Source of the DNA: Zhengitettix transpicula
Taxonomy: Eukaryota > Arthropoda > Insecta > Orthoptera > Tetrigidae
Assembly (NCBI GenBank): GCA_037074705.1
Contig: CM073591.1
Coordinates: 78,660,532-78,724,531 of the forward strand
Length of the DNA: 64,000 nucleotides
Direction: 5' to 3'
The first letter of the stretch is position 1. Every line of letters starts with the position of its first letter. The translations under genes were made by a program, and so were the position numbers. The notes below the pieces were generated by a model. It did not search any database and was not told where the DNA came from. It saw only the letters and a program-made list of their open reading frames with translations. This document shows, piece by piece, positions 1 through 11,565 of this stretch.

Positions 1-672
1 GATAATTAATAATCGGATGATGTGATTGACTGTTCCAAATTTACACATAGCAAAGAAAAGAAACAATGATAACTATCAGAAATTGTACTCTGCTTCTGGG
101 ATTATGGTGCAGGACGAGGTTCCAAGTTAGATTGGCAAAGTTTCTTCGCCTTGTTTTCCTACACATCAACATTAACGGTGCCTTTGTTTGGCTTGTTATA
201 ATATGCATCATAACATCTTCTGTTCCCTTATCGATCATGTTAACGAGATAGAGCAGGTGTGTGAATATCCGAATTAATGAAGTTTTTATTTAACTAAAAA
301 TGGTTTTCTTAATAACAATAAATATATTGTATAAAGTTATTGTGACTTCAGCCTGTATTTTGCCAATCATACTGAATTAATTTTCCGATGGCTAGTATGA
401 CCATGTTTACATTGCGTTTATTTTTCTCCTGATGGGCACACACATTTTTTTTAAAGAATAATGTATAGAATATCTAGAGGCAATCTAACCGTTTTGTGTA
501 TAGTAAAGCAGAATATATTTCTCGTATTACGTATTTTAGTGTGGTGAAGTAAAATTGACGTCACACATAAAGAGTATGAAATGAACCTCCTCCGTAATAT
601 AACAGGTCGGAGATTTAATAGTTATATTCATCTGACTTCAATATATTTATAAATGTTTGAAAACAGCCCGAT
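1..672. other. Unassigned AT-rich sequence
   Basis: No gene or repeat is recognised. Short open frames on both strands around positions 41-251 overlap each other, have no recognisable motif and are best taken as chance frames. Confidence 0.5.
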
Positions 673-720
673 CATTCAGAAAGTATTTATTAACAAAAAC
701 AAAATAAAGAAAAATAACAG

Positions 721-750
721 CGTTTCGTCCTCAATATAGGACTTCATCAG
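721..750 (-). ncRNA. Hammerhead-ribozyme-like motif H1
   Basis: On the minus strand the sequence reads CTGATGA, one extra A, GTCC, a loop, GGAC, then GAAACG. This matches the conserved hammerhead core (CUGAUGA and GAAA) with a four-base-pair stem II. Downstream, AC and GT separated by three bases could form a two-base-pair stem III followed by U at the cleavage position. Problems: the extra A after CTGATGA, and no convincing stem I pairing next to the core. It may be a decayed ribozyme. It is the best-preserved member in the window. Confidence 0.45.
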
Positions 751-1039
751 GTAAATAATTCCCATACACGTCCAAAATTCTTCTATACATATTAATGAAA
801 TAATTATGTGGTATAAATAAATGCTACTTAGAATTTCCTATGCATGTTCTGACTGGAATGTCCGTTGTAGCCGAAAAGAAACATTTGTTACTAGGAAAAT
901 CATCTGCTAGGACGGAAATTGCAGTCAGATCATGCATATGGATATTTTAAGAACTATTTATTAATACTACATAATTATTTCACTAACATGCACTGAAGAA
1001 TTTTGGCCACGTGTGGTAATTACTTACTCCAGTGTAAAC

Positions 1040-1069
1040 CTCGTGAATTCCTAAATTGTGGACGAAACG
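1040..1069 (+). ncRNA. Hammerhead-like motif H2 (degenerate)
   Basis: This is the opposite arm of the palindrome from H1. The right half, GTGGACGAAACG, is intact, but the left half reads CTCGTGA instead of CTGATGA and stem II has TTCC facing GGAC. After GAAACG comes TTGTGTT, again allowing a two-base-pair stem III. It looks like an inactive relative of H1. Confidence 0.3.
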
Positions 1070-1117
1070 TTGTGTTAATTTTTTCTTTATTTTGTTTAAA
1101 TACATTAAGACTGATTC

Positions 1118-2760
1118 TGCTTTATTCGTACATTAATAAAAAAAAATTATTGCATAATGTCTCGTTGTAGTTGAATGTTACAAGCCCATTTCAACTATGA
1201 CGATAAAACGGACATAAAGGATGTATACAAACCTCCTGAGAAAATACAATATTATTTAATTAAGGCTGAATTGCAGAAAGAGGACGATTCAATGTTACAA
1301 ATATAATGTCACAGTCTCTCAACTCGTAACACGTTCAGGTAATATTACCGTTGATCGGAGATAAATTATCCAGTTCCACACGGAAATAATAATTACAAGA
1401 AATTTCATCATAGTTACCCTACGTGTTTGTTACAATTATGCATACAGAAAATGGAGTATTCTGATGCATACTGAATTATCTACATAAAATTTGCTTTAAA
1501 CGCCATATTATTTACAGTCACTGGCTACATAGAAAACGGCTAATTTTGAAAGAATGTTTATTCTGCACAATTGTAAGTGCGATACTATCAACGCTTTTAT
1601 AACTGTGTGATCTGCGGGAAACAAAATTCTATGTGACGTTCCATTCAGAGATACATACCACAGAATGTTTGCCCCGTCTCCATCGCTTTGGCTTCTTCTA
1701 CTGCCTCCATAGCTATCGACGTACCGCGGAATGGGGTTTCATATTTACTCTCAAAGAGTCTGAACGTCAGTTCCAAGAGAAATATGGGTAAAATATGCTT
1801 GCTGAAACTGCCGCCTCAAGCTCAGTCCGCTCATGATCTGCTGCTTCAGTAACGACAACTTTCCTAGTTCCCCGGCGTTGTGGAACCGTAAATTACACTA
1901 CCTTAATGAATATTCCACATAACGCCGGAGATACATTCGCTCACACTACCTCACAATGAGGTTCCCAGAGGTTGTGAAGTTTTCTTCTAACGACATCGAC
2001 TATGTCATTTATCGTACTATAAGATTGTGTCATCAATCTCCAAGTTCAGCAAGTGAAATTTTACATTACAAAAACCTTCCAAATTATGCAGTCGCACCAT
2101 CAGATTTGTTTTCGCATTAAAAACTAATCAATATCATATTTACTGTTTTCCATGAGATGATATTCCAGATACTTCCATTGTTTAAAATTTCTTGCTCGTG
2201 TGTTTACGATGAATATTCATTTATTGGTTTTGAAAAGTTGATGCACTTTGAAAGAGATACAAGTCAGCGGAGAATTAAAAATGACTGGTTTAATTGGTAA
2301 AACATTTTGAACGACCTCATTGTGTGTTGTCTGTTGTGGAAGATCTGCTTAGTTGTGCTGACTAAAGTGTTCTGTGGAACGTGTGTGTGTAACTTAGTGC
2401 AGATTATGGCATGTTAAAGAAAAATTAATTTCACAAATTTTATTGTTTGTTCAAAAGCGAAAGGTTTTAAGTTTGTGAAGTGATAAAATTTTAATGTTAT
2501 AAGGATTATTCAGCCACTGGTAGTAAAGTCTTTCAAATTTAAAAAATATTTTGTAATTGTTCTCGACCGTCAAATTTCAGATTTATTTTTGTTTGTACTT
2601 TTTGAGAAATATCCATGTAAAAACGTTTGTAAATTCATTTAAATATATTTTTATTTCACTTTATAAATTTAATATTCAAACCAAATGTCTATAACTGTTT
2701 ATGAAGCCTAGTCAAGCGGCCAAAGAGTCTCATACATAAAAAGCCGTGGAAAATTTATAT
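1118..2760. other. Unassigned intergenic or intronic sequence
   Basis: AT-rich sequence without a recognisable gene or repeat. The part around 1660-1960 is somewhat more complex and GC-richer, but no open frame or motif there can be named. Confidence 0.5.
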
Positions 2761-3067
2761 AAAAATCATATTAAATTTTAAAACTATTAAAATTTATATG
2801 TAATAAATTTTATTATTTTATACTAACTAATTTCTGTGTAATCATTTATTTTAAAATTGTCAATAGATTCAATTTTTATAAAGAATTTATAAATTTAAAA
2901 AGGATATTCAGAAATAAAAATCATATTAAATTTTAAAACTATTAAAATTTTGTTATAAATTTAATTATTTTATATTAACTAATTTCTGTGTAATCATTTA
3001 TTTTAAAATTGTCAATAGATTCAGTTTTTATAAAGAATTTATAAATTTAAAAAGGATATTCAGAAAT
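2761..3067. repeat. Tandem duplication, two units of about 155 bp
   Basis: The unit starting AAAAATCATATTAAATTTTA at 2761 recurs at 2916. Both units contain AATTTCTGTGTAATCATTTA and end with AAGGATATTCAGAAAT. They differ by only a few substitutions and a small indel in the middle, so the duplication is fairly recent. It is very AT-rich and has no coding potential. Confidence 0.9.
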
Positions 3068-3141
3068 TAAGTTTAGAAGTTTACCACAATAAATATATAT
3101 ATATATATTCAGAAAAATTAATTTAAGTTTAGAAGTTTACC

Positions 3142-3185
<44 letters not shown>
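3068..3185. repeat. Tandem repeat of about 56 bp ending in (AT)n
   Basis: TAAGTTTAGAAGTTTACCAC occurs at 3068 and again at 3124, each followed by an (AT)n run (3092-3108 and 3149-3185). The second AT run is longer. It sits directly after the 155-bp duplication, so this whole 0.4-kb block is a local tandem-repeat hotspot. Confidence 0.85.
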
Positions 3186-3188
<3 letters not shown>

Positions 3189-3454
3189 GATATATATATA
3201 CTTGATATGGACACAAAAAATTGAAGGGTAGTGTCGATTCCGAAAATTTGAAATGTTTCTTACCATTGGTCATACTAACACCGGCCCTCATTTTCAGGTA
3301 AGCCAGTTTTTCCCGAACTCTTTTTTTCTTGAATTATTTGAACATCATAATCACAATTCATCAAATCATATTATCCAAGTTTAGATTATATAAACAGCTT
3401 TGATTCTATGACATATATGTTCTGTGCGCTTAATTTTCTAAAGTGAATAAATAT

Positions 3455-3599
3455 TTTAATAAATAAACAGAAAAATAGCCTATTTGTCAGGAGAAAATGT
3501 GTATTAATCAAGCATAACAAAAAATCATTACAATACGACGTTTCATCCACAATTTTAGGACTTCCAAAAAATTGTCTGCTTTTTTGTTTATTTATTAAA
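3455..3599. repeat. Small inverted-repeat element holding motif H3
   Basis: TTTAATAAATAAACA at 3455 is matched exactly by its reverse complement ending at 3599, bounding a 145-bp segment. Inside, at 3539-3568 on the minus strand, lies GGAAGTCCTAAAATTGTGGA followed by TGAAACG, which aligns with the H1/H2 core but has lost CTGATGA and carries GGAT for GGAC. Short AT-rich inverted repeats can arise by chance, so the element boundary is tentative. The relationship of the inner motif to H1 and H2 is clear from the sequence. Confidence 0.45.
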
Positions 3600-6500
3600 T
3601 GATAAATTTTAGAACATATTAAATATTGAATTAACGTTTTTTACACATCTTCGGTTTTAATTAATAATAGTTGTGCAGAACAATATGCTGTTGAACACGT
3701 CTATAATTTTACACCTGATCCATAGCTCTTCATCTTGCTCTGTTTTCCCCTCACATTCCCAATCACATAGCCAACATATTACGTTTTACTAGCTTATAAT
3801 TCTACACAAGTATTTCGCAATTTTAATTGTTTGTGGGCTAATAAAAGATTATGTAAAATTCCTGAATTTACCCATTTTATTAAGAAAACTTAATTTCCTT
3901 CTTGTTCACTCAAATAACAAAAGTAATAATTAGGGGCTTCGATCCGATCAGAAGCTCGTTGAGAAAACCACAAACCGATTCTCAACGATTTGAGAAACGT
4001 TCACATTTTCCTGGTCGGAAATATTCACTAGTTACTGTTGGTTTCCTGCCAAGTAGCAGAGGTGGCCCACGCCTTCGGACAACTTATTCCGTCATCGTCT
4101 CCCAGTGATCTCACCTCTCGTCTATTCAAACCTTTAGAAAACAAACCGCAAATAACATGTATTATGAGTCTGCCTGACACATACTAGTTTGAAGTTTTTT
4201 GAGTACATATTGAATAAAGGGTATTTTCAGCCTTTAGTGTCAAAGTTGGTCGTAAAAAGTCGTGATGAAAAATATAACAAATATTTTGCACAAAGCTGTA
4301 TAAGACTATACGGCACTTTTTATTTATTTGAGATTTTTTAGTGTCTCTTAAAAATGCAGCCAAATGTATTATTGATAATTGAAAATTAAGTTTGGAAAAT
4401 TATGAAAATAATAATGTGGACAAAACTTACGATACAGATTGGGACGGAACAAATTAAGCAGTTTAGAGGAGTTATAAAAAACTAATTGATGTATATAAAG
4501 GAAAATATTGTTAGTTTCCAAGTTAGCAGTCCATAGATTTTATTAATAACTTGAATATAATGGAAAAAAGATGCTGACAGTTAACAGAAATACATTGTTC
4601 AAGCCAATCACTGAAATATTTTCAATTCGTTCTCACTCGTCGCGGGGTAAAATCCGCTTCTTTACCCCCGTAGGGCGTGAGGGTAACGTTTAACCACCTT
4701 TTCCTTCAGTTTCGCCAATAAAATAAATCAAAAATGCTAAAAACTGGTGACCATGCGGGCAATTCCACATCACCCGTCAGTGAGATCAGACGTCCTGGGA
4801 TAAATTTCTCACAAAACTTTCAACGAATGTTGGAACCACAAATCATCCAATCCGACTTAAGTAATCGCACACATTCTGGACTGTAGAAAATTTCGCAACA
4901 TTTCCATACTAGGAATACACGACTGTCACGCCGATATACGACACACCAAAGCGCTAGTGAAGGTTTTTGGAGTTTATTTTAAGCCCAGTAGCGAAAATTT
5001 TGTGTATTCTAAACTACACTGAGGTGAAATGACGTTTGGTTGCGTCGAAAGTGATCTGTGCAAGCATATTTTGAGCCAGTTTTTGACGGACGACGTAATC
5101 TGCTAGGTTCAACTATTGGGACATCATAGTTCTGAAGGGATGAAAATTTAAATCAAAATGCAGAATGGTCTGACATCACCAAGGCAACAGCGTGTGTTCG
5201 AGCCAGAACGTCTTGAAAAATTTCAAGTGCTCTCACCAGCTGCACATTTGCTGGTGTTCTGATTTTCTGGTCTTATTAGTGTGCTACCAGATTCCTCTAA
5301 CTGCCTAACCCAGGATCAAATAAAACCACAATGTTCTCAGGTGCAATCCATGTTGGTTACTGGGGGTCACCAACGGAACAGAGGGAGACCACGTGCACCT
5401 GCCTACCTCAACCAGCTCCCAAATATTCACCCTTATAAGCCGCTTACCAGAACCTCGTATAAAAAAATGTCAATAACATCGAATTTATCTCCATGAAATA
5501 AACTAGTGGCTTAGGTCACTATTTCTCTTACAGCCTCACATTAAGTTGTTACTGATTACACCACGAATTTTCTCTATTGAGGAAGTCTATTCTGGGACTG
5601 CCACACACTCGATCCCAAACGTGCCAAGATATACGATATCGTACGTCTTAGACCTCACAAAACTAAGAACCATTAGAAAATCCGCTGTCAATCCTCCAAT
5701 TCTCTAAATTCAGGAACACGTTTCTTGTAAACTGTAATGCCTGGTAAAATTCTCTAAAACAAACAATAATTTACTGCATTTTAGATATTCAAATTATGCT
5801 GGGGCTTTCGCGGGAACGTGAAGCTAATACGACACTGAATAAGATGTTGCACATCCAGCCACCCCTTCCCCGTCGGGGCCACCGTGTTTAACGACTCGTA
5901 TATAACGACACGGTATGCATTATTCAGGATGACTTTCTGAATCATTTCACAGCTGTTTTTATCAGTTAAAATTCTTTTGAAAGATTTTTCTTTCCCGCTC
6001 GGCGCAACTCAGAGGATTAAGGAACAGCTTCACCGATGTTTATGCAAATGACGAGAAACCAAGGCAGGGCTTTTATTTTGCAGGACAAATTTAATAACAG
6101 GATCGGATATAACCTTCAGGTATCACAATTTTTAGAACGTCGTATTTTGAGCAAATCTACATCAATAAAAAATATATATTTACGTTAATCGCGTTAACGT
6201 CAATAATAATGTAATGGTCGATTTTTCCTTCTAGAGAACCTCAAAATAAAAAGACTATTCAAACATTCGTTTGTACAGCCGGGAAACTATTAGTGATTAT
6301 AACTCAACGACTCAAAAACTTCCATTTCAGAATAAAATACAATTCTGTGCATTTAGGCATTGTTAACATAATTCTGATGTCATAACGAATGAATAGTGCA
6401 TCTAAACGTTTCAGAATGACGTAATAACTAAAGTCGTGAAAGCTCCATAGTATATCCGAAATTCAGATTTCCATAGAGATCTCAGGATTCCAACTATAAA

Positions 6501-8077
6501 ACAAGATATAAAAAGGGAAACATGAAGCTAGGCTTCATCTCCATATCATCTCCGACAACTTCTGGAAAATCATCACCGTACCAGGAGATTGAAAAGAAGA
6601 AAACCAGATGATCTTGCGTAAAGTGCAATGTGCAAAGCAGAGCACAGTCTTTGATTGAAAAGTAAACAGAACCAGAAAAATCTAGAAGACATCATAGGAT
6701 AGACTCTAGTCGTTAAGTATATAGTTTAAGATTTTTAGAATCAATTAATGGTTAGTCTTAAAACACTATTTTAAATTGAAGGCACACAGTTTCCGGCAAG
6801 AATAATTTTATCAGGCCTCATTAATACTATTAAAATGGGAACATGTTTTTTTACTGATCTGAAACCCGTTGTAGTTGAGCCAAATTTAGTCTTCACCCAT
6901 TTTTAACCTGTTTTAAAACTATAAGGAAATGACTGGAGTCCGGTCATTACGTCATTTTAATTCCATACTTTTTAAAGTAAACAGCTGCAGTTTCCAAAGT
7001 TTAATAAATTAACAAAAATCTGCTGCATGTTGATTTTCTTCACAAAAATTGCTTTGAATTAATTATGAGTGTTTGTTCAGTCAGTATTTATTTACTTCAA
7101 AGTAATGAGCCATACTTTTTTCATTGCGATGAAATATTAGGGAATGACGAATTTTGATGAACGTCATATATTCTTTTATACGAATTGTTTTATTTAGGTC
7201 CTATAGTTTTCTTATTTGGACAACAATCTAGTCTTCAGCTATCGGAAAAACTGCAATAATAATCACAGCGTAGTTATTTAAAAGTATGAACTTAAAAATT
7301 AATTGATTTGTATAAACATGACACGAAAAGTAATCATTTCAGTTATCTCTCTGGAATTAATCTGCAAATAATGGCATGCTTCTGTTCCAACAACAACATC
7401 TGGATCTGAAGACGCTGGGGAGTTTTTTTATGACGTAACGACGGCAGCATCCTTTGCAAGGAGCGCAGTATGAATAAACACACATGCTAGTCGGGCAAAT
7501 AGCAAAGGACGCATGCAACTGCAAAGACCATGAGGGGCCCGAGCTGCGGGTCGCGAAAAACAAACATCACGGCTCCACATTTGCAATAACAGGTCTCCCC
7601 ACTACACCATCTGTTGTCCACGTGGTTACAAAGCAGTTGAAATTTGACGGATCCTTTAATGAGATCCAAATATACTGTGAGTTGAAGGAGGTTCCTGATA
7701 TCCAGACGTCTATGGTTGGGAGTATGGTCAAGGTCTCCAAACTACAAACCTCCAGTGTCATCATATCTTTCCTAGTTTTGAGTTACGTTTTGTGTTGGTT
7801 CAATGCCTACACATTGTATTTTGTGATGAACAATTAGATTAGGATAGTTAAGATGATGACAGTCGTGTGATTGATGGATATGTGGAGCGTTGATACCTGA
7901 AAACCACAAGTTCATGGCCTATTCTGAACAAAAATCAGAAAAAATATAGAAGATATGTTTCTCAGGAAAACAATTCATAGTATAATTGACTGTATTATTG
8001 AAATATTATCAAATATAAAAAATATCCTCTTATAGTCATCATAATTTTTACTGCACATATGTATATAAAAGTCTGGA
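3600..8077. other. Unassigned 4.5-kb stretch
   Basis: No gene is identified. The longest frame, about 7484-7837 on the plus strand (117 codons from its first ATG), has a hydrophobic C-terminal stretch but no recognised domain and overlapping frames on the other strand, so I do not call it. GC-richer patches lie near 4640-4720 and 5840-5890. Confidence 0.45.
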
Positions 8078-8108
8078 GCTTTCGACTTCTCTAGGTCATA
8101 TTCATCAG
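8078..8108 (-). ncRNA. Hammerhead-like motif H6
   Basis: On the minus strand it reads CTGATGA, ATAT, GAC, an eight-base loop, GTC, then GAAAGCTCC. The two conserved hammerhead boxes (CTGATGA and GAAA) are present, with a three-base-pair stem II offset from the first box. The GAAAGCTCC ending is shared with H7 at 31981 and differs from the GAAACG group, so these two form a subfamily. No stem I was confirmed. Confidence 0.35.
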
Positions 8109-8189
8109 TATCTGTAAGCTAAAAACTTTTTGATGTTGTTGGAAACACCTAGGGAGGACTAAGATCCATATTTATACATCTATATAGTA

Positions 8190-8673
8190 GGTGTAGACAG
8201 GCTATGTATAGGGTAATCCACATGGTGGCAACTCCCATCTTATAGCACAGGAAAATGAGTGAAAGGGGGGATGCGGAAAGGTAGAGCAAGGTAGCCAAGG
8301 GTTAACTAGGGCTCCCGGGCTATGGTTTAAGGACCCTACCCGGCAATTCACCTCAAAGTGATAAAGGGAAAACCTAGGAAAACCTGCATCAGGTAGATCG
8401 GGCATTTGGAACTTGTCCTACGCCCTTCCGATGGCGGGAGAGGGGTTTGCTGTGGGGTCGCAGCTGCCCCCTCGCCGTGCCTTGACCAGGATGCAGTTGG
8501 CCGACTATTCCAATAAGAATAGTGGACAACTCTTACCGTATGCCCACGGTCTGTGACCCCGGAACATACACCTCGCAAAACAGGCCGAGGTGCCTCGGCA
8601 TGTGGGAACCTTAGTTCAAAAACCAGAGAGATGTAGAGGCATCCCCAAAGGTAGCCTTCTCCATAGCTCTCTG
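8190..8673 (-). repeat. Family A repeat, copy A1
   Basis: A dispersed repeat recognised by ordered landmarks: GGGTAATCCAC, TTTAAGGACCCTACCCGG, TGACCAGGATGCAG, GGCCGACTATTCCAATAAG, CCCGGAACATACACCTC and GCCGAGGTGCC. Strand is assigned from other copies, in which the GGGTAATCCAC end abuts an A-rich tail when read on the opposite strand. It is nearly full length; its 5' end in the sense direction runs into a (TA)n(TG)n microsatellite. A non-LTR 3' end or a SINE is likely. Confidence 0.85.

Positions 8674-8676
<3 letters not shown>

Positions 8677-8747
<71 letters not shown>
8677..8747. repeat. (TA)n(TG)n compound microsatellite
   Basis: About 39 bases of TA followed by 32 bases of TG dinucleotides, directly at the edge of copy A1. 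Confidence 0.95.
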
Positions 8748-8751
<4 letters not shown>

Positions 8752-11013
8752 AAAGCTTTTAGGACTGTAAGAGGTTATTTTTTATTTTGGAAAACATTTC
8801 TTATGGTAGATGTGAAATGCCAGAATTGATAAAATCTTTAGTTTTTGTAAATATTTGTTAATTAATGGAACATATTACTCGCTGAAAGAGTCTTTAATAA
8901 AACAGTTTGCTTGTATCCTATGCTATTACTTTACAATTATAATCTTGTAGAATTTAACTGCCGACTTATTTTCTTTTTCATGTTCGACGGGAATCGACGT
9001 AATATTTGCTATTGGAAACTCAGTCGAATGAAAATTGAAGATTAATATAGAAATAATTTCATTAATTACTGTTATATTAGTACATTTAAAGTTGCTTTAA
9101 ATTATATAGTTTTTTGTGAAGTACAATGTTTGTTTTTTTAAGTTTGTAATTGGTATATTTTATTATTTTCTTGTAATCTTATATTTTGACGCTATTTCTT
9201 CGACCGAGATCTAATGGAATGAATAATATATCTAAATAAAACATTGTTCAAAATTCAGAGTTAAGTCTATTGCACGTGACGTAATTTGCAAGGATTTGAG
9301 AATACACCTGAGAGCTAACGTGAATGTAAAGTGTCAAGGTAATAATACTAAAACGCCTGGTAATTAAATTTGATCCATACAGGAATATCAAATATAAAAC
9401 AGTGATGATAAATTAAACGCAAGCAGGACGTAAAGACTTTGCAAGCATTAGAATCGTTGCAGATGTTACTGCTGGACAGTAATGGACAATAAAAGCTTCA
9501 CAGATTACTGCATCACAATTTTTTTTATCTCATATACGGATTTTTAACATGTTGTATTTTTTGTGTGGGGTTAGATTTTATCTTCCGCAATTTAGTTTCG
9601 AAGTAAAACATAGATATAAATTGTTAGTGAAATAAATAAAAGCGGTTTACTACATTATGCATGAGATAATATTAATAAACTGTCCATTTGATTTAATGAT
9701 AAGGATTCAATATTTTAGATATTCTTTGTGATTTTTATCGAATTCTTATAGAGGGTCTTTTCCTGGACACTGAAGATTATTAAGATACAAATATATTATA
9801 TTTTTTTAGTGTCTTTGGGATCTATATTAAAATAAGTTCTAGTAACTGTTTGTAATTTATGACGTATCCAATTTCCTCAAAAGAGGGCTAATTGAATCAT
9901 TAAAATTCTGTGAAGTGGTAAAACTGAGATTTGTGTCCATAATTGTCTATTAAGTCCATTTTTAAGTGTCCTTAAAATGTTATAACATGTAGCAATCGAT
10001 ATTTCTGAGGGTGGAGGTAGGGAGAGGGAGAGAGAGATAGAGAGGTGAGGAATGTTGGGTAAGGGGTTGAAATGTGAAGCAATGATGAAAGAACGCCTGG
10101 ACGCGAGAGAACTCGATGGAGAAATCTGAAGATCCAGCAGCAGTGTTACTCGACACACAGTGTCGCCTTTCTCCATTCTCCGACGTCTGCTGTAATTATT
10201 CCTCAAATGGCCTATTCTCACAAAGTTATCCTCAAATTGGGAATGACATAAGAGCGGGGAAATAGGTTTAGCTTGGTGGGAGTGAACGTAGGATTGCTTC
10301 AAGGACTCCAAGACGAGACGAGCGTGGTCGGACGAGTACACAAGATTCCAACATAAAACAACGTTTTTCTTATATGCTCCTTAAAAATAATAAAACTCAT
10401 GCTTATACGTCATCTCAGATTCTTAATATTTTCCCTGAAGTCGAGCATAGATTTACCATTCTTTCTTCTAGGCAATTGAAAACGCGAACAACATTGGTAG
10501 AATTTGAATACAAATAAATCCCAACAAGCTCCATCCGAACCAAATTCATCTATCGATCATAGATATTAAGCATCTTTTTTCACTTGTATGTATGGAGATT
10601 CTGTATACCTAGTGAACCTACATTACCGACACTTCGTTTGTATTCTCTTATTTTTAAAATTCCATTCCACCTTCAGAACAATTGGGAATTACATTAGGAA
10701 ATAGTAATTAAAGTAAACCTTTTATAATAAATTGTTCTTCCCTTCACTATTTTTCGTCTAGTGGTGTTGTTAATATTTTAGGTGAAGTTCTGATACTCTT
10801 CCTGGTGTTTACTACTGTTCATTATCTATCGCATAACTTTCTAGTACATCAATTTTTTAATTCTGTCGAGAGCAATCCCAGCCAAAAGCTTGTTTCATCA
10901 GCTAAATATCTTAGTAAATCATCATTTAATATCTAACACGTAGGGCGGTATGCAACAGGTGTACAGTTTCTAAAAGGGGGTTCAAATAATATTAATTCAT
11001 CTAACATTATTTA
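8748..11013. other. Unassigned 2.3-kb stretch
   Basis: No gene is recognised. A purine-rich GA tract lies at about 10010-10050, and a 154-codon minus-strand frame over it is low-complexity (rich in Ser, Leu and Pro) and looks like a chance product of that tract. The last part, about 10550-11006, may be a decayed LTR because a primer-binding site follows it. Confidence 0.4.
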
Positions 11014-11031
11014 TGGCGCCCAACGTGAGGG
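11014..11031 (+). promoter_or_regulatory. Retroelement primer-binding site (tRNA-Lys type)
   Basis: TGGCGCCCAACGTGAGGG agrees at 16 of 18 positions with the tRNA-Lys1,2-type primer-binding site used by several LTR retroelements. A CA-terminated sequence (CTAACA) ends eight bases upstream, as expected for an LTR end. No gag or pol reading frame follows, so this would be a relic of an LTR retrotransposon of unknown clade. The upstream LTR start was not located. Confidence 0.45.
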
Positions 11032-11565
11032 TTAATAATATTTACCACAGTTATAAGTTGTAAGATACTGAAGATACTGGCGTTTATGCTCAAATAAGTA
11101 TCTTCTTTTAATTACATTTTCCATGGAAACGCTTGTTCCGGAAGATGACTCCGAAAAATTGTCGACACTAGTGTTATTTCAATAATGTTGACAACAGTTG
11201 ACTTTAACTTCGTAAATTTTCCCGTAACTATATCAGGTAATAGAGAAATAGGGGAGTTGGTTTCGTAGGCAGTTTATTTGACCTGTTAGATACAAAAATT
11301 AGGTATCAGTCAATTAACAGCAGAAATATCAGATAAAGCCTTTGACATATGTATTATCGTGGTACCAAAATTTTGACTTCCAAATAACGGACTGTCGTAC
11401 AACAATTCAGTACTCTACAACACTACTTGACAAAGACTAATCGCTCAGTCTTAAAAACAATCACAATGCTACAATAATATTTAGTGATCGGAAAGCTGAT
11501 CCTTCTGTGTATTTTAATATGCTGATCTTAATTGAAACAAATGGTATGGATAGAAAAGAGGGAAA

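Larger units (their letters stand above)
673..1117. repeat. Large imperfect palindrome with hammerhead-like cores
   Basis: Reverse-complementing about 673-864 gives a sequence that aligns along its length with about 911-1117, leaving a spacer of roughly 45 bp. Shared landmarks include CATAATTATTTCA, GAAGAATTTTGG, GGACGAAACG and CTTTATTTTGTTT, in the same order. The arms differ by many substitutions and small indels, so the structure is old. Each arm carries a hammerhead-like core with its GAAACG side facing outward. No coding capacity is visible. The geometry resembles inverted terminal regions of a Penelope-like element or a foldback or MITE-like derivative; I cannot tell which. The palindrome itself is seen directly; the classification is inference. 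Confidence 0.75.

Noticed and set aside
6507..6540. TATAAAAAG with a possible initiator about 30 bp downstream
   Set aside because: TATA-like words are common in AT-rich DNA, and no gene or LTR could be attached to it.
7484..7837. 117-codon plus-strand frame with hydrophobic C-terminus
   Set aside because: No domain, no splice context or codon bias seen, and overlapping frames on the other strand. Not enough to call a gene.
9877..10341. 154-codon minus-strand frame
   Set aside because: Much of it comes from a GA/CT-rich low-complexity tract giving Ser-Leu-Pro runs; likely chance.
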